From: Streptomyces sp. NBC_01478
Lineage (GTDB): Bacteria > Actinomycetota > Actinomycetes > Streptomycetales > Streptomycetaceae
DNA: 64,000 bases
Reading direction: 5' to 3'
NCBI RefSeq assembly: GCF_036227225.1
Contig: NZ_CP109444.1
Location: 9,653,501-9,717,500, forward strand
Numbering within the stretch: the stretch's first letter is position 1; each line of letters starts with the position of its first letter. Below the pieces are notes generated by a model. It was not told the DNA's origin. It did not search any database and saw nothing but the letters and a program-made list of their open reading frames with translations. The translations under genes and the position numbers were made by a program. Positions 46,116 through 54,247 of the stretch are shown in pieces.

Positions 46116-48191
46116 TCAACCGCGCGCGGCGGCGAGGGATTCCTTGGCTGCTGCGGCGACGTTCTCGGCCGTGAAACCGAACTCGGCGAACAGGGTCTTG
46201 GCATCGGCGGAGGCGCCGAAGTGTTCGAGGGAGACGATGCGTCCTGCGTCACCCACGAACCGGTACCACGTGAGACCGATCCCGGCCTCGACCGCAACGC
46301 GGGCCTTCACGGACGGCGGAAGGACGCTGTCGCGGTACTCGCGCGACTGCTCCTCGAACCACTCCACGGACGGCATCGACACCACCCGGGTGCCCACGCC
46401 CTCCGCCTCCAACTGCTCGCGCGCCTCGACGGCGAGGTGGACCTCGGAACCGGTCGCGATCAGCACGACATCGGGGGTCTCGGTGGAGGAGTCCTTGAGG
46501 ACGTAACCGCCGCGCGCCGCATCGGAGTTGGGCGCGTAGGTCGGCACCCCTTGGCGGGTCAGCGCGAGGCCGTGCGGGGCGGGCTTCGTGGCGTGCCGCT
46601 TGAGGATCTCGGCCCAGGCGATGGCGGTCTCGTTGGCGTCGGCAGGGCGGACGATGTTCAGGCCCGGGATGGCGCGCAGCGAGGCGAGGTGCTCGACCGG
46701 CTGGTGGGTGGGGCCGTCCTCGCCCAGACCGACGGAGTCGTGGGTCCAGACGTACGTCACCGGGAGCTGCATCAGTGCGGAGAGGCGGACGGCGTTGCGC
46801 ATGTAGTCGGAGAACACCAGGAAGGTGCCGCCGTAGACGCGCGTGTTGCCGTGCAGGGCGATGCCGTTCATCTCGGCCGCCATGGAGTGCTCGCGGATGC
46901 CGAAGTGGATCGTACGGCCGTACGGGTCTGCCTCGGGCAGCGGGTTGCCCTTCGGGAGGAAGGACGACGTCTTGTCGATGGTGGTGTTGTTCGAGCCGGC
47001 CAGGTCGGCGGAGCCGCCCCACAGCTCGGGCAGGACCGGTCCAAGCGCCTGGAGGGTCTTGCCGGAGGCGGCCCGGGTGGCGACGGAGGAGCCCTCCTCG
47101 AACACCGGGAGGGCGTCCTCCCAGCCCTCGGGGAGCTGACCGGCGACGATCCGGTCGAAGAGCTTCGCGCGCTCGGGCTGCGCGCCGCGCCACTTGTCGA
47201 GCTGCTTGTCCCACGCGGAGTGCGCCTCGGCGCCCCGGTCCAGGGCCTTGCGGCTGTGCGCGATGACCTCGCCCGCGACCTCGAAGGACTTCTCGGGGTC
47301 GAAGCCGAGGACGCGCTTGGTGGCGGCGATCTCGTCGGCGCCGAGCGCGGAGCCGTGGGCGGCCTCGGTGTTCTGGGCGTTTGGAGCGGGCCAGGCGATG
47401 ATCGTGCGCATGGCGATGATCGAGGGGCGCCCGGTCTCGGCCTGCGCCGTCTTCAGCGCCGTGTACAGCGCGTGCGGGTCGATGTCGCCGTCGGCGGCGG
47501 GCTCGATGCGCTGGGTGTGCCAGCCGTAGGCCTCGTACCGCTTAAGGACGTCCTCGGAGAAGGCGGTCGCGGTGTCGCCCTCGATGGAGATGTGGTTGTC
47601 GTCGTAGACGAAGACGAGGTTGCCGAGCTGCTGGTGTCCGGCCAGGGAGGAGGCCTCGGCGGAGATGCCCTCCTCCAGGTCGCCGTCGGAGACGATCGCC
47701 CAGATGGTGTGGTCGAAGGGCGACTCGCCCTCGGGGGCCTCGGGGTCGAACAGGCCGCGCTCGTAGCGGGCGGCCATCGCCATGCCCACCGCGTTGGCGA
47801 CACCCTGTCCCAGCGGTCCTGTCGTGGTCTCCACACCGGCCGTGTGCCCGTACTCCGGGTGACCAGGCGTCTTCGACCCGTGCGTCCGGAACGCCTTCAG
47901 GTCGTCCAGCTCCAGCTCGTACCCGGCGAGATAGAGCTGCGTGTACAGCGTCAGCGAGGTGTGGCCGGGGGAGAGGACGAAGCGGTCGCGACCGGTCCAC
48001 TCGGGATCCGCGGGGTCGTGACGCATCACCTTCTGAAAGATCGTGTACGCGGCGGGAGCCAGGGCCATCGCGGTGCCCGGGTGGCCGTTGCCGACCTTCT
48101 GCACCGCGTCAGCGGCCAGAACACGGGCGGTGTCGACGGCGCGACGGTCGAGATCGGTCCACTCGAAGCTGTCAGGTGTGTGCGCGTTCAT
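46116..48191 (-). CDS. tkt: transketolase
   Basis: 691 residues from the ATG at 48191; a TTG two codons upstream is possible. The thiamine-diphosphate motif spans [12 protein letters not shown] to [12 protein letters not shown]. The early signature is [19 protein letters not shown], and [14 protein letters not shown] and [20 protein letters not shown] are all intact. It is the first gene of the operon. A 7+7 palindrome (48244-48260) lies ~53 bases upstream, and an AraC-family gene reads away on the other side. Confidence 0.97.
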   Translation of the reverse strand: MNAHTPDSFEWTDLDRRAVDTARVLAADAVQKVGNGHPGTAMALAPAAYTIFQKVMRHDPADPEWTGRDRFVLSPGHTSLTLYTQLYLAGYELELDDLKAFRTHGSKTPGHPEYGHTAGVETTTGPLGQGVANAVGMAMAARYERGLFDPEAPEGESPFDHTIWAIVSDGDLEEGISAEASSLAGHQQLGNLVFVYDDNHISIEGDTATAFSEDVLKRYEAYGWHTQRIEPAADGDIDPHALYTALKTAQAETGRPSIIAMRTIIAWPAPNAQNTEAAHGSALGADEIAATKRVLGFDPEKSFEVAGEVIAHSRKALDRGAEAHSAWDKQLDKWRGAQPERAKLFDRIVAGQLPEGWEDALPVFEEGSSVATRAASGKTLQALGPVLPELWGGSADLAGSNNTTIDKTSSFLPKGNPLPEADPYGRTIHFGIREHSMAAEMNGIALHGNTRVYGGTFLVFSDYMRNAVRLSALMQLPVTYVWTHDSVGLGEDGPTHQPVEHLASLRAIPGLNIVRPADANETAIAWAEILKRHATKPAPHGLALTRQGVPTYAPNSDAARGGYVLKDSSTETPDVVLIATGSEVHLAVEAREQLEAEGVGTRVVSMPSVEWFEEQSREYRDSVLPPSVKARVAVEAGIGLTWYRFVGDAGRIVSLEHFGASADAKTLFAEFGFTAENVAAAAKESLAAARG

Positions 48192-48243
48192 CTTCAAGAA
48201 GTCCTCGGTAAGAGCGGCAGAACTGCTCGGACGCCTTCAAATC

Positions 48244-48260
48244 TAAAAGTCTGACTTTTA
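48244..48260. promoter_or_regulatory. palindromic operator candidate between tkt and the AraC gene
   Basis: TAAAAGT-CTG-ACTTTTA, perfect 7-base arms, strongly AT-rich against its surroundings. On the minus strand the right arm runs into TTTAGATTTG, whose TAGATT could be a -10 box for tkt. A repressor bound here would cover that promoter. Confidence 0.55.
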
Positions 48261-48337
48261 CGAGGGAAGGTGCCGGTGTGCCAGCCTGTGGTGAAAGTGG
48301 GACACCGGGAGCGGGACCTAGGCTGCGCGAGAAGGAC

Positions 48338-49237
48338 ATGACGGACAGAACTATCCAAGACGTCGGCGGTGACGGCGACGTGATCAGAACGTTTCCCTTC
48401 CCTGTCGATCTGAGCGTCTGCGGCGTCGGCATGCAGGTCGGCCCGATGGGCACCGACCACACCTGGCACGCCGACGCACCCCTGAACCGCGTCCACCGCA
48501 TCGACTTCCATGTGGTGATGCTCTTCTCCGAGGGCCCGGTCCGCCACATGATCGACTTTGCCGAGTACGAGGCGAACGCCGGTGACGTGCTCTGGATCCG
48601 CCCCGGCCAGGTCCACCGCTTCTCCCGGCTCGACGCCTACCACGGCACGGTCCTCACCATGCAGCCCGGCTTCCTCCCCCGGGCCACGGTCGAGGCGACC
48701 GGCCTGTACCGCTACGACCTCCCACCCCTCCTGCACCCCGACGAGCCCCGACTCGCCGCCCTGCGCGCCTCCCTGGGCCAGCTCCGACGCGAGTACGAGG
48801 ACTCGACCACGCTCCCGCTGAGCCTCCACACCTCGGTCCTACGACACTCCCTGACGGCCTTCCTGCTGCGGCTCGCGCATCTCGCGGCCAGCTCGGCGGA
48901 GGCGGCCCGGCAGCAGGCGGACACGACGTTCACGCTCTTCCGCGACGCCGTCGAGAAGGGCTTCGCCACCAACCACAGCGTCAGCGCCTACGCCGACGCC
49001 CTCGGCTACTCCCGCCGCACCCTGGTCCGCGCGGTCCGTGCCGCCACCGGCGAGACCCCCAAGGGCTTCATCGACAAGCGGGTCGTCCTGGAAGCGAAGC
49101 GGCTGTTGGCCCACACGGAACTGCCGATCGGCCGGGTGGGCGCGGCAGTCGGCTTCCCCGACGCGGCGAACTTCTCCAAGTTCTTCCAGCAGCACACGGA
49201 TGTGACGCCGGCGGGGTTCCGGGCCGAACTGCGGTGA
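48338..49237 (+). CDS. AraC-family transcriptional regulator
   Basis: 299 residues, ATG at 48338 with GAAGGA at 48331-48336. The N-terminal part is an AraC-type cupin sensor (residues ~20-130; NAGDVLWIRPGQVHRF). The C-terminal ~100 residues hold two HTH units (SVSAYADALGYSRRTLVRAV and LPIGRVGAAVGFPDAANFSK) and the closing TPAGFR. It is divergent from the tkt operon with a 146-base gap containing a palindrome, so it is the natural candidate regulator of that operon. Its effector is unknown. Confidence 0.92.
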   Translation: MTDRTIQDVGGDGDVIRTFPFPVDLSVCGVGMQVGPMGTDHTWHADAPLNRVHRIDFHVVMLFSEGPVRHMIDFAEYEANAGDVLWIRPGQVHRFSRLDAYHGTVLTMQPGFLPRATVEATGLYRYDLPPLLHPDEPRLAALRASLGQLRREYEDSTTLPLSLHTSVLRHSLTAFLLRLAHLAASSAEAARQQADTTFTLFRDAVEKGFATNHSVSAYADALGYSRRTLVRAVRAATGETPKGFIDKRVVLEAKRLLAHTELPIGRVGAAVGFPDAANFSKFFQQHTDVTPAGFRAELR

Positions 49238-49305
49238 GGGGCGCGGCAGTCGGGGCGCCCGAGTGGCCACGGCCGAGTGGTGCGTGACCGGTGAGAACCG
49301 AGGAC

Positions 49306-49337
49306 GGGGCCCGGCACGTCGATCCGTGCCGGGCCCC
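49306..49337. terminator. hairpin terminator after the AraC gene
   Basis: GGGGCCCGGCACG (49306-49318) pairs perfectly with CGTGCCGGGCCCC (49325-49337) across a 6-base loop. It lies in the convergent gap (49238-49553) between the AraC gene and the alpha/beta hydrolase and may act both ways. Nothing else was found in that 316-base gap. Confidence 0.85.
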
Positions 49338-49553
49338 GGATGTCCGGGCCCGAAGTGGGCCCGGCTCTCGGACAGTTGACGGGTGGTGCGCCTGCTGAAC
49401 CGACCTGCGGCCGGGCTCGTGGAGCGGCCGCTCCCGCGGCTTCGCACGCGGCGCCGAGGTGAGTGCGAAGCTGTCGTCGGTGGCGTCGTCCTCGGCGAGG
49501 CCGATCGCGGCGGTCGCCGAGATCTCACCCCTGGGGTGGCCGGGGTGGGGGCC

Positions 49554-50435
49554 TCAGCGCACCCGGCGCAGGAAGTCGACGACCAGGTCGGTCGTGGCCT
49601 GCGGCTGCTCTTCCGTGATCCAGTGCCCGCAGTCCGGGATGACCGCGTGTTCGACGTCGTCGGCGACACACCGCAGCACCTCGCCGATGCCCGGGCCGAA
49701 GGTGGCTTCGCCGCCGAAGGCCAGTACCGGCATCCGGAGCTTGCCCTGCGCGAGGAACTTCTCGTTGTCGGCCGCGTCCTGACCGAACGTCAGGAACTGG
49801 GCGAAGCTCGCCCGCATGGCGCCGGGCTGTGCGTAGAGCGCCGCGTAGTGCTGGCGCTTGGCTTCGTCGAACCGCTCCGGGACCACGGAAAGCTCGTTCC
49901 AGAAGCGGTCGAGATAGATGCGCTCGCGGTCGGCGACCAGGCGTTCCATGTCGTGACCGCCGAAGCCGAAGTGCCACATGGACGGATCCTGTGTGATCCG
50001 GTCCCAGGGCCCGATGCCGGGCAGCGGCGCGTCGATCGCCACCCATCGGCTCACGCGCTCGGGGTGGGTGGCGGCGACCGCGTAGCCGACCATGATGCCG
50101 ATGTCGTGTGTGACCAGTTCGATCGAGTCCACGCCCAGGGCGTCCAGGACGCCCCACACGTCCGCCGCCTGGTTCTTCTTGTCGTAGCCGCCGTCGGGTT
50201 TCGACGAGCGGCCCAACCCGCGCAGGTCGGGCGCGATGACCGTGTGGTCCTCGATCAGCGCGTTCGTCAGATGGCCCCACATGTCGCCCGTGGTGCCGAA
50301 GCCGTGCAGCAGGACGACCGCCGGCCCCTGTCCGCCGACGCGTACATGGATCGTGGCGCCGTTGGTCTCGATCTCACGCGCCCGCATACCGGCCGGGAAA
50401 GGGTGGATGCCGTCCTGGCGACCGTGGTCGTTCAT
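49554..50435 (-). CDS. alpha/beta hydrolase with Asp nucleophile (epoxide hydrolase / haloalkane dehalogenase-like)
   Basis: 293 residues from the ATG at 50435. The oxyanion HGF loop is VVLLHGFGTTGDMWGHL. The nucleophile elbow VTHDIGIMVGY places Asp (D111) where lipases have Ser, as in epoxide hydrolases and dehalogenases, and the catalytic His is in PDCGHWITEEQP (H271). PDLRGLGRSSKP is also typical. No signal peptide. Epoxide hydrolysis is more likely than dehalogenation in this host, but the substrate is open. Confidence 0.9.
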   Translation of the reverse strand: MNDHGRQDGIHPFPAGMRAREIETNGATIHVRVGGQGPAVVLLHGFGTTGDMWGHLTNALIEDHTVIAPDLRGLGRSSKPDGGYDKKNQAADVWGVLDALGVDSIELVTHDIGIMVGYAVAATHPERVSRWVAIDAPLPGIGPWDRITQDPSMWHFGFGGHDMERLVADRERIYLDRFWNELSVVPERFDEAKRQHYAALYAQPGAMRASFAQFLTFGQDAADNEKFLAQGKLRMPVLAFGGEATFGPGIGEVLRCVADDVEHAVIPDCGHWITEEQPQATTDLVVDFLRRVR

Positions 50436-50683
50436 CGCTCTACTCCGGGTTCGAAGGGAACAGGAATCCGACCGCGAAGACGGCCGGAGCAACGGGACTT
50501 GTGCGGGCGGGAACCGGATCGGATGCCGATCCGCGCCACACCATTGAAGCTAGCCGACCGGTCTACTACGGTCCATCGCGCGCCGAACACGGCTGATGCG
50601 GAGGCGGACCGCTGACCTGCGATGGAAGGAAGGAGCTAACAGCAGAGAGGAAGCCGGTCGTGAACTCGTCCCGCCGGACGGGC

Positions 50684-50754
50684 GAAGGGGCCCCCGCGCA
50701 TACGCGCGAAGGGGCCCCCGCGCATACGCGCGAAGGGGCCCCACGCATACGCGT
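50684..50754. repeat. three tandem 24-bp repeats downstream of the GH16 gene
   Basis: Two identical 24-base units (50684-50707, 50708-50731) and a 23-base variant (50732-50754), each beginning GAAGGGGCCCC and ending in a CGCATACGCG-type near-palindrome. They lie 31-101 bases past the GH16 stop. Each unit can fold, and the GGGGCCCC cores can pair between units, so a composite terminator is likely. The rest of the 349-base gap 50436-50784 holds nothing I recognise. Confidence 0.8.
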
Positions 50755-50784
50755 GAAGCCCCTTGTTCTCCTGGGTAGTTGGAA

Positions 50785-52188
50785 TCAGTGGCCGAAGTCG
50801 AACCAGTTCACGTTCACGAAGTCCGCCGGCTGGCCGCTGCTGAAGGTGAGATAGACGTCATGGGTGCCGGTGACCGAGCTGATGTTGGCCGGCACCGTCT
50901 TCCACGACTGCCAGCCCCCGGTGTTGGCCAGCGCGAAGCTGCCGACCGGGGTCGCGGTCGGGCTGTCGAGGCGTACCTGCACCAGACCGCTGACCCCGCT
51001 CGCCGCACCGCTCGCGACCCGGGCGTAGAACTGGGTGGCCGCCGTGGAGCCGAAGGTGACGCCCTTGTAGAGCGCCCAGTCGCCGTTGGCTATCGAGCCG
51101 ATGTCCTGGCCGCCGCCCGTGTCCGTGGTGGTCTCGGCGATGGTGCCGGACTGGCTGTCGTACGACTCGGCCTGGATGGCGCTGTAGGCGTCCCGGCTGC
51201 CGGTCGGCGGGGTCGTGGTACCGCTCCCACTGCCCGTGGACGAGAGCACCTGGACGTAGTCCACCGTCATCGGGTGGTTCGGGTCGGTGGCGCTGGTGGG
51301 GCCGCCGCCGAACGCCGCCGGGAAGCCGCCGCCCATCGCCACGTTCAGGATGATGAAGAAGCCGTGGTTGGTGGCGTTGGCCCAGGTCGTGGCGTCGACC
51401 TGACTGGCGTTCACCGTATGGAAGTTGACGCCGTCGAGGTAGAAGCGGATCTGCTCGGGGCTGGTCGACCTGTCCCACTCCATGGCGTACGTGTGGAAGC
51501 CGGCCTGGCAAGTGGTCCCGGTGCAGGAGGTGTTGCCGCCGATGCCGGTCGTCTCGTTGCAGGGGCCGCCCGGGTTGGTGCCGCAATGCACGGTCGCCCA
51601 GTCGGTGTTGAGCCCCTGGACGTTCTCCATCACGTCCAACTCGCCCACGCTGGGCCAGTTCTGGTAGTTGCCCCGGTAGGGCGCGCCCAGCATCCAGAAC
51701 GCGGGCCAGTAGCCGAGCGCCGACGAGCCGGTGACGTTGGGGAGTTGGATCCGGGCCTCTACCCGCAGCTTCCCGCCGGCCGGCGGCTGGAAGTCGGTGC
51801 GGTTGGTCTCGATACGGCCCGAGGTCCAGTTGCCTGAGGCGTCCCGGCGCGGGGTGATCAGCAGGTTGCCGTTGCCGTCGAGCGCCACGTTGTTGGTGGA
51901 GGAGGTCATCGTCTCGACCTCGCCGGTGCCCCAGTTGGCCGCGCCGCCCGGGTACGAAGTCCCGGTGTCGTACTGCCAGTTGGTGGTGGAGACACCGGTG
52001 CCCGCGGTGCCGTTGAAGTCGTCCAGGAAGACCTGCGTCCAGCCCGACGGGGGCGTGGGCGCGGAGGCGTCCGCGGGCAGGGTGAAGGCCGTGGCGGTGG
52101 CGGCCGCCAGGCCGAGGGTGCTGAGGACGGCGATCAGGACGCGCCTGAAGGGACGGGGTCTGCGCTGCGTGCCGGAGGGTTCACTCAT
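50785..52188 (-). CDS. secreted GH16 endo-1,3-beta-glucanase with C-terminal CBM6
   Basis: 467 residues. A basic N-terminus followed by a hydrophobic core ending around LPADASA gives a signal peptide of ~42 residues. The GH16 domain (~48-315) has the catalytic ExDxxE in GELDVMENV (E183, D185, E188) and WPAFWMLG. A Ser/Gly/Thr linker leads to a CBM6 module (~335-467: AIQAESYDSQSG, GDWALYKGVTFGS, GTHDVYLTFSSGQPADFVNVNWF). It cuts laminarin-type beta-1,3-glucans outside the cell. A LacI-type palindrome 47 bases before the start implies control by sugar availability. Confidence 0.94.
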   Translation of the reverse strand: MSEPSGTQRRPRPFRRVLIAVLSTLGLAAATATAFTLPADASAPTPPSGWTQVFLDDFNGTAGTGVSTTNWQYDTGTSYPGGAANWGTGEVETMTSSTNNVALDGNGNLLITPRRDASGNWTSGRIETNRTDFQPPAGGKLRVEARIQLPNVTGSSALGYWPAFWMLGAPYRGNYQNWPSVGELDVMENVQGLNTDWATVHCGTNPGGPCNETTGIGGNTSCTGTTCQAGFHTYAMEWDRSTSPEQIRFYLDGVNFHTVNASQVDATTWANATNHGFFIILNVAMGGGFPAAFGGGPTSATDPNHPMTVDYVQVLSSTGSGSGTTTPPTGSRDAYSAIQAESYDSQSGTIAETTTDTGGGQDIGSIANGDWALYKGVTFGSTAATQFYARVASGAASGVSGLVQVRLDSPTATPVGSFALANTGGWQSWKTVPANISSVTGTHDVYLTFSSGQPADFVNVNWFDFGH

Positions 52189-52234
52189 CGGTGCCTCTCG
52201 GATACGGAGTGGGGATGCGGGTGCCGTGCCTGCC

Positions 52235-52248
52235 TGAGAGCGCTCTCA
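52235..52248. promoter_or_regulatory. LacI-family (CebR/BglR-type) operator
   Basis: TGAGAGCGCTCTCA is a perfect 14-bp palindrome, close to the CebR consensus TGGGAGCGCTCCCA of streptomycetes. It lies 47 bases upstream of the GH16 glucanase start. No LacI-family gene is present in this window. Confidence 0.75.
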
Positions 52249-52657
52249 CGCAGTGGGTGCGCGGTCAATGTGCTCTCAGCCACTCCGGGCGTCAAGAGGT
52301 GAAGCCGGGAAAGTCCTTTCGCTGTGCGGGAGTTCAGGTGATGAATGCGGTGAAAGAGGAGTTTCCGAGTGGTCTCCGGGGGCGCCGGGGCAGGGGCCGT
52401 CCGGTGGATCAGGTCGCAGGAGAGCGACGGCTGCTGACCGGTGCCGGAGAGCGGGGCGCGGTGGACACGGCCGCGAGGCGGAGGGGACGTCGACGTCGGC
52501 GGTGACCGCCGCCGACGGCGCGACGGGGCCCGCACGAGGTCGTTCGAACGCGGGGAGTCGGCGACCGACGACAACGCCGCCAGGGCTCCCAGCGCCCTTG
52601 GGGCGGTGCGGGAGTGCGTGCCACGTCCCGCGCGGCCGGGCTCCCGCCGGACAGGTC
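52249..52657. other. intergenic region with no recognised gene
   Basis: About 409 bases between the glucanase operator and the L,D-transpeptidase stop. Open frames here have no family-like sequence, and no strong hairpin or repeat was found. Confidence 0.5.
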
Positions 52658-53905
52658 CTAGACGGCGCTCCCCGCCTTCCAGGTCGCCCAGGACAGGTTC
52701 CAGCCGTTGAGGCCGTTGTCCGCCGCCACCGTCTTCTCGCCGGAGTTCTTCACGATGACGACATCGCCGAGCATCGAGCTGTCGTAGAACTTGTAGCCCG
52801 GCACCGAGGTGTCGTTCGCGCCCTTGGCGTCGTGCAGGCCGACGCAGCCGTGGCTGGTGTTCTCGCTGCCGAACACCGAGGTCGACGCCCAGTAGTTGCC
52901 GTGCACGAAGGTGCCGGAGGTGGTCAGGCGCTGGGCGTGCGGGACGTCGGAGATGTCGTACTCGTCACCGAGCCCGACCGTCGAGGACTCCATGCGGGTC
53001 TGCTTGAAGCGCTCGCTGATCACCATGATCCCGGACCAGGTGGTGTGCTGGGCGTTGCCGCCGCTGACCGGGTAGGTGGCGAGGGTCTTGCCGTCCCGCT
53101 TGACGACCATCTCCTTGCTGGACAGGTCGACGGTGCTGATCTGCTCGCGCCCGATGTTGAACGTGACGTCCTTGGACTGGATGCCGTAGATGCCGTCCTG
53201 GCCCTCGACGTCCTTCAGCCGCAGGCTGAGCGTGATCTTCGTGCCGGCCGCCCAGTACGTCTCGGGGCGGAAGTCGAGCCGGGTGTCGCTGAACCAGTGT
53301 CCGACCACCTCGACGGCGGGCTCGGCCGTGACCGTGATCGCCTTCTGGACGGCGGCCCGGTCCGTGACCGCGTGGGTGAAGTTGATCGACACGGGCATGC
53401 CGACGCCGGAGGTGGAGTTCGCCTCGGGGGTGAAGTAGCCGACGAAGGTCTCGCCGGGCGACCTGGTGGTGAACGTCGCCGTCTTCGCGGCGGCGCCCTG
53501 CGCCTGCGCCGCGACCGTGTACTTCGTGCCCGAGTACGGGTTCTTCGTGGACGTCCATTTCGTCTTGGCGTCGTTGAAGGTCCCGGCCAGCGTGGAGCCG
53601 TCGTTGCCGGTCACCTTCACCGTGGCGAGCGTGCCGTCGGTCACGCTGACCTCGACGGGGGTGGTGAAGCCGGCCTTCTTGGTGCCGTCGGCGGGCAGGA
53701 CCGTGACGGTCGGCACCTTCGCGGCCTTCGTGGACGCCGTCGCCGACGCGCCACCCGAGGAGGAACTCTCGGCGGCGCCCGCCGAGCCGCTGCACCCGGT
53801 CAGGACGGCGGCCGCCGGCACGACCCCGAGCACGGTGAGGACCCCACGACGGGACCACCTCTCCGACTTGTTCTCGGACCGGTTGGATATGTGCGACACG
53901 CCCAC
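52658..53905 (-). CDS. L,D-transpeptidase lipoprotein with N-terminal Ig-like domains
   Basis: 415 residues from the GTG at 53905, with GGAGGAAGG 6-8 bases upstream. A Tat-like RR followed by a hydrophobic run and the lipobox VLTGC gives a lipidated C38. Two Ig-like domains span ~60-260. The YkuD domain follows, with the catalytic motif HGNYW...TSHGCVGLHD (H352, C354). It makes 3-3 cross-links or anchors in peptidoglycan at the outer face of the membrane, as in LdtMt2-type proteins. A 342-base upstream region contains stacked CTGA repeats and a palindrome. Confidence 0.94.
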   Translation of the reverse strand: MGVSHISNRSENKSERWSRRGVLTVLGVVPAAAVLTGCSGSAGAAESSSSGGASATASTKAAKVPTVTVLPADGTKKAGFTTPVEVSVTDGTLATVKVTGNDGSTLAGTFNDAKTKWTSTKNPYSGTKYTVAAQAQGAAAKTATFTTRSPGETFVGYFTPEANSTSGVGMPVSINFTHAVTDRAAVQKAITVTAEPAVEVVGHWFSDTRLDFRPETYWAAGTKITLSLRLKDVEGQDGIYGIQSKDVTFNIGREQISTVDLSSKEMVVKRDGKTLATYPVSGGNAQHTTWSGIMVISERFKQTRMESSTVGLGDEYDISDVPHAQRLTTSGTFVHGNYWASTSVFGSENTSHGCVGLHDAKGANDTSVPGYKFYDSSMLGDVVIVKNSGEKTVAADNGLNGWNLSWATWKAGSAV

Positions 53906-53987
53906 AGCACGCCTTCCTCCGCATGTCGCGCACACCCCCTGGCCATACGCGACGAGATCACCAGTGCCGTTGCATCCTGCGCCACTT

Positions 53988-54062
53988 CCCTGGGTTGAAT
54001 CTTTGAATCCCAGGGCCCCAACCTGAGATTCCTCTGAAGAGAACCTGAAAGAAGGCCTGAAA
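53988..54062. promoter_or_regulatory. palindrome plus four 11-bp-spaced CTGA direct repeats upstream of the L,D-transpeptidase
   Basis: CCCTGGG (53988-53994) faces CCCAGGG (54009-54015). Beyond it CTGA(A/G)-type elements start at 54023, 54034, 54045 and 54057, spaced 11, 11 and 12 bases. Head-to-tail 11-bp elements are typical sites of OmpR/PhoB-type response regulators or SARPs. The remainder of the gap 53906-54247 shows nothing else. Confidence 0.45.
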
Positions 54063-54247
54063 CCACGGTTGCCGGACGCTCCGCGAGTGTGAACAGAGTA
54101 TGAACGCGCCGACCGGTGCCCTGAGTATCCGGTGAGATCCCCGTCCCACCATGGCTTCCCCACCTACCCGGTCGGAATAGTGAGAAAGGAACTGAAGGCG
54201 GAGTTCCGCTTGGGCGGCTCCGCGGCAGACCACCGCCGGAGGTATTC

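Noticed and set aside
50566..50748. Small repeat proteins coded by the 24-bp repeats
   Set aside because: 24 bp keeps frames open on both strands, but there is no ribosome site or conserved sequence; a terminator role is simpler.
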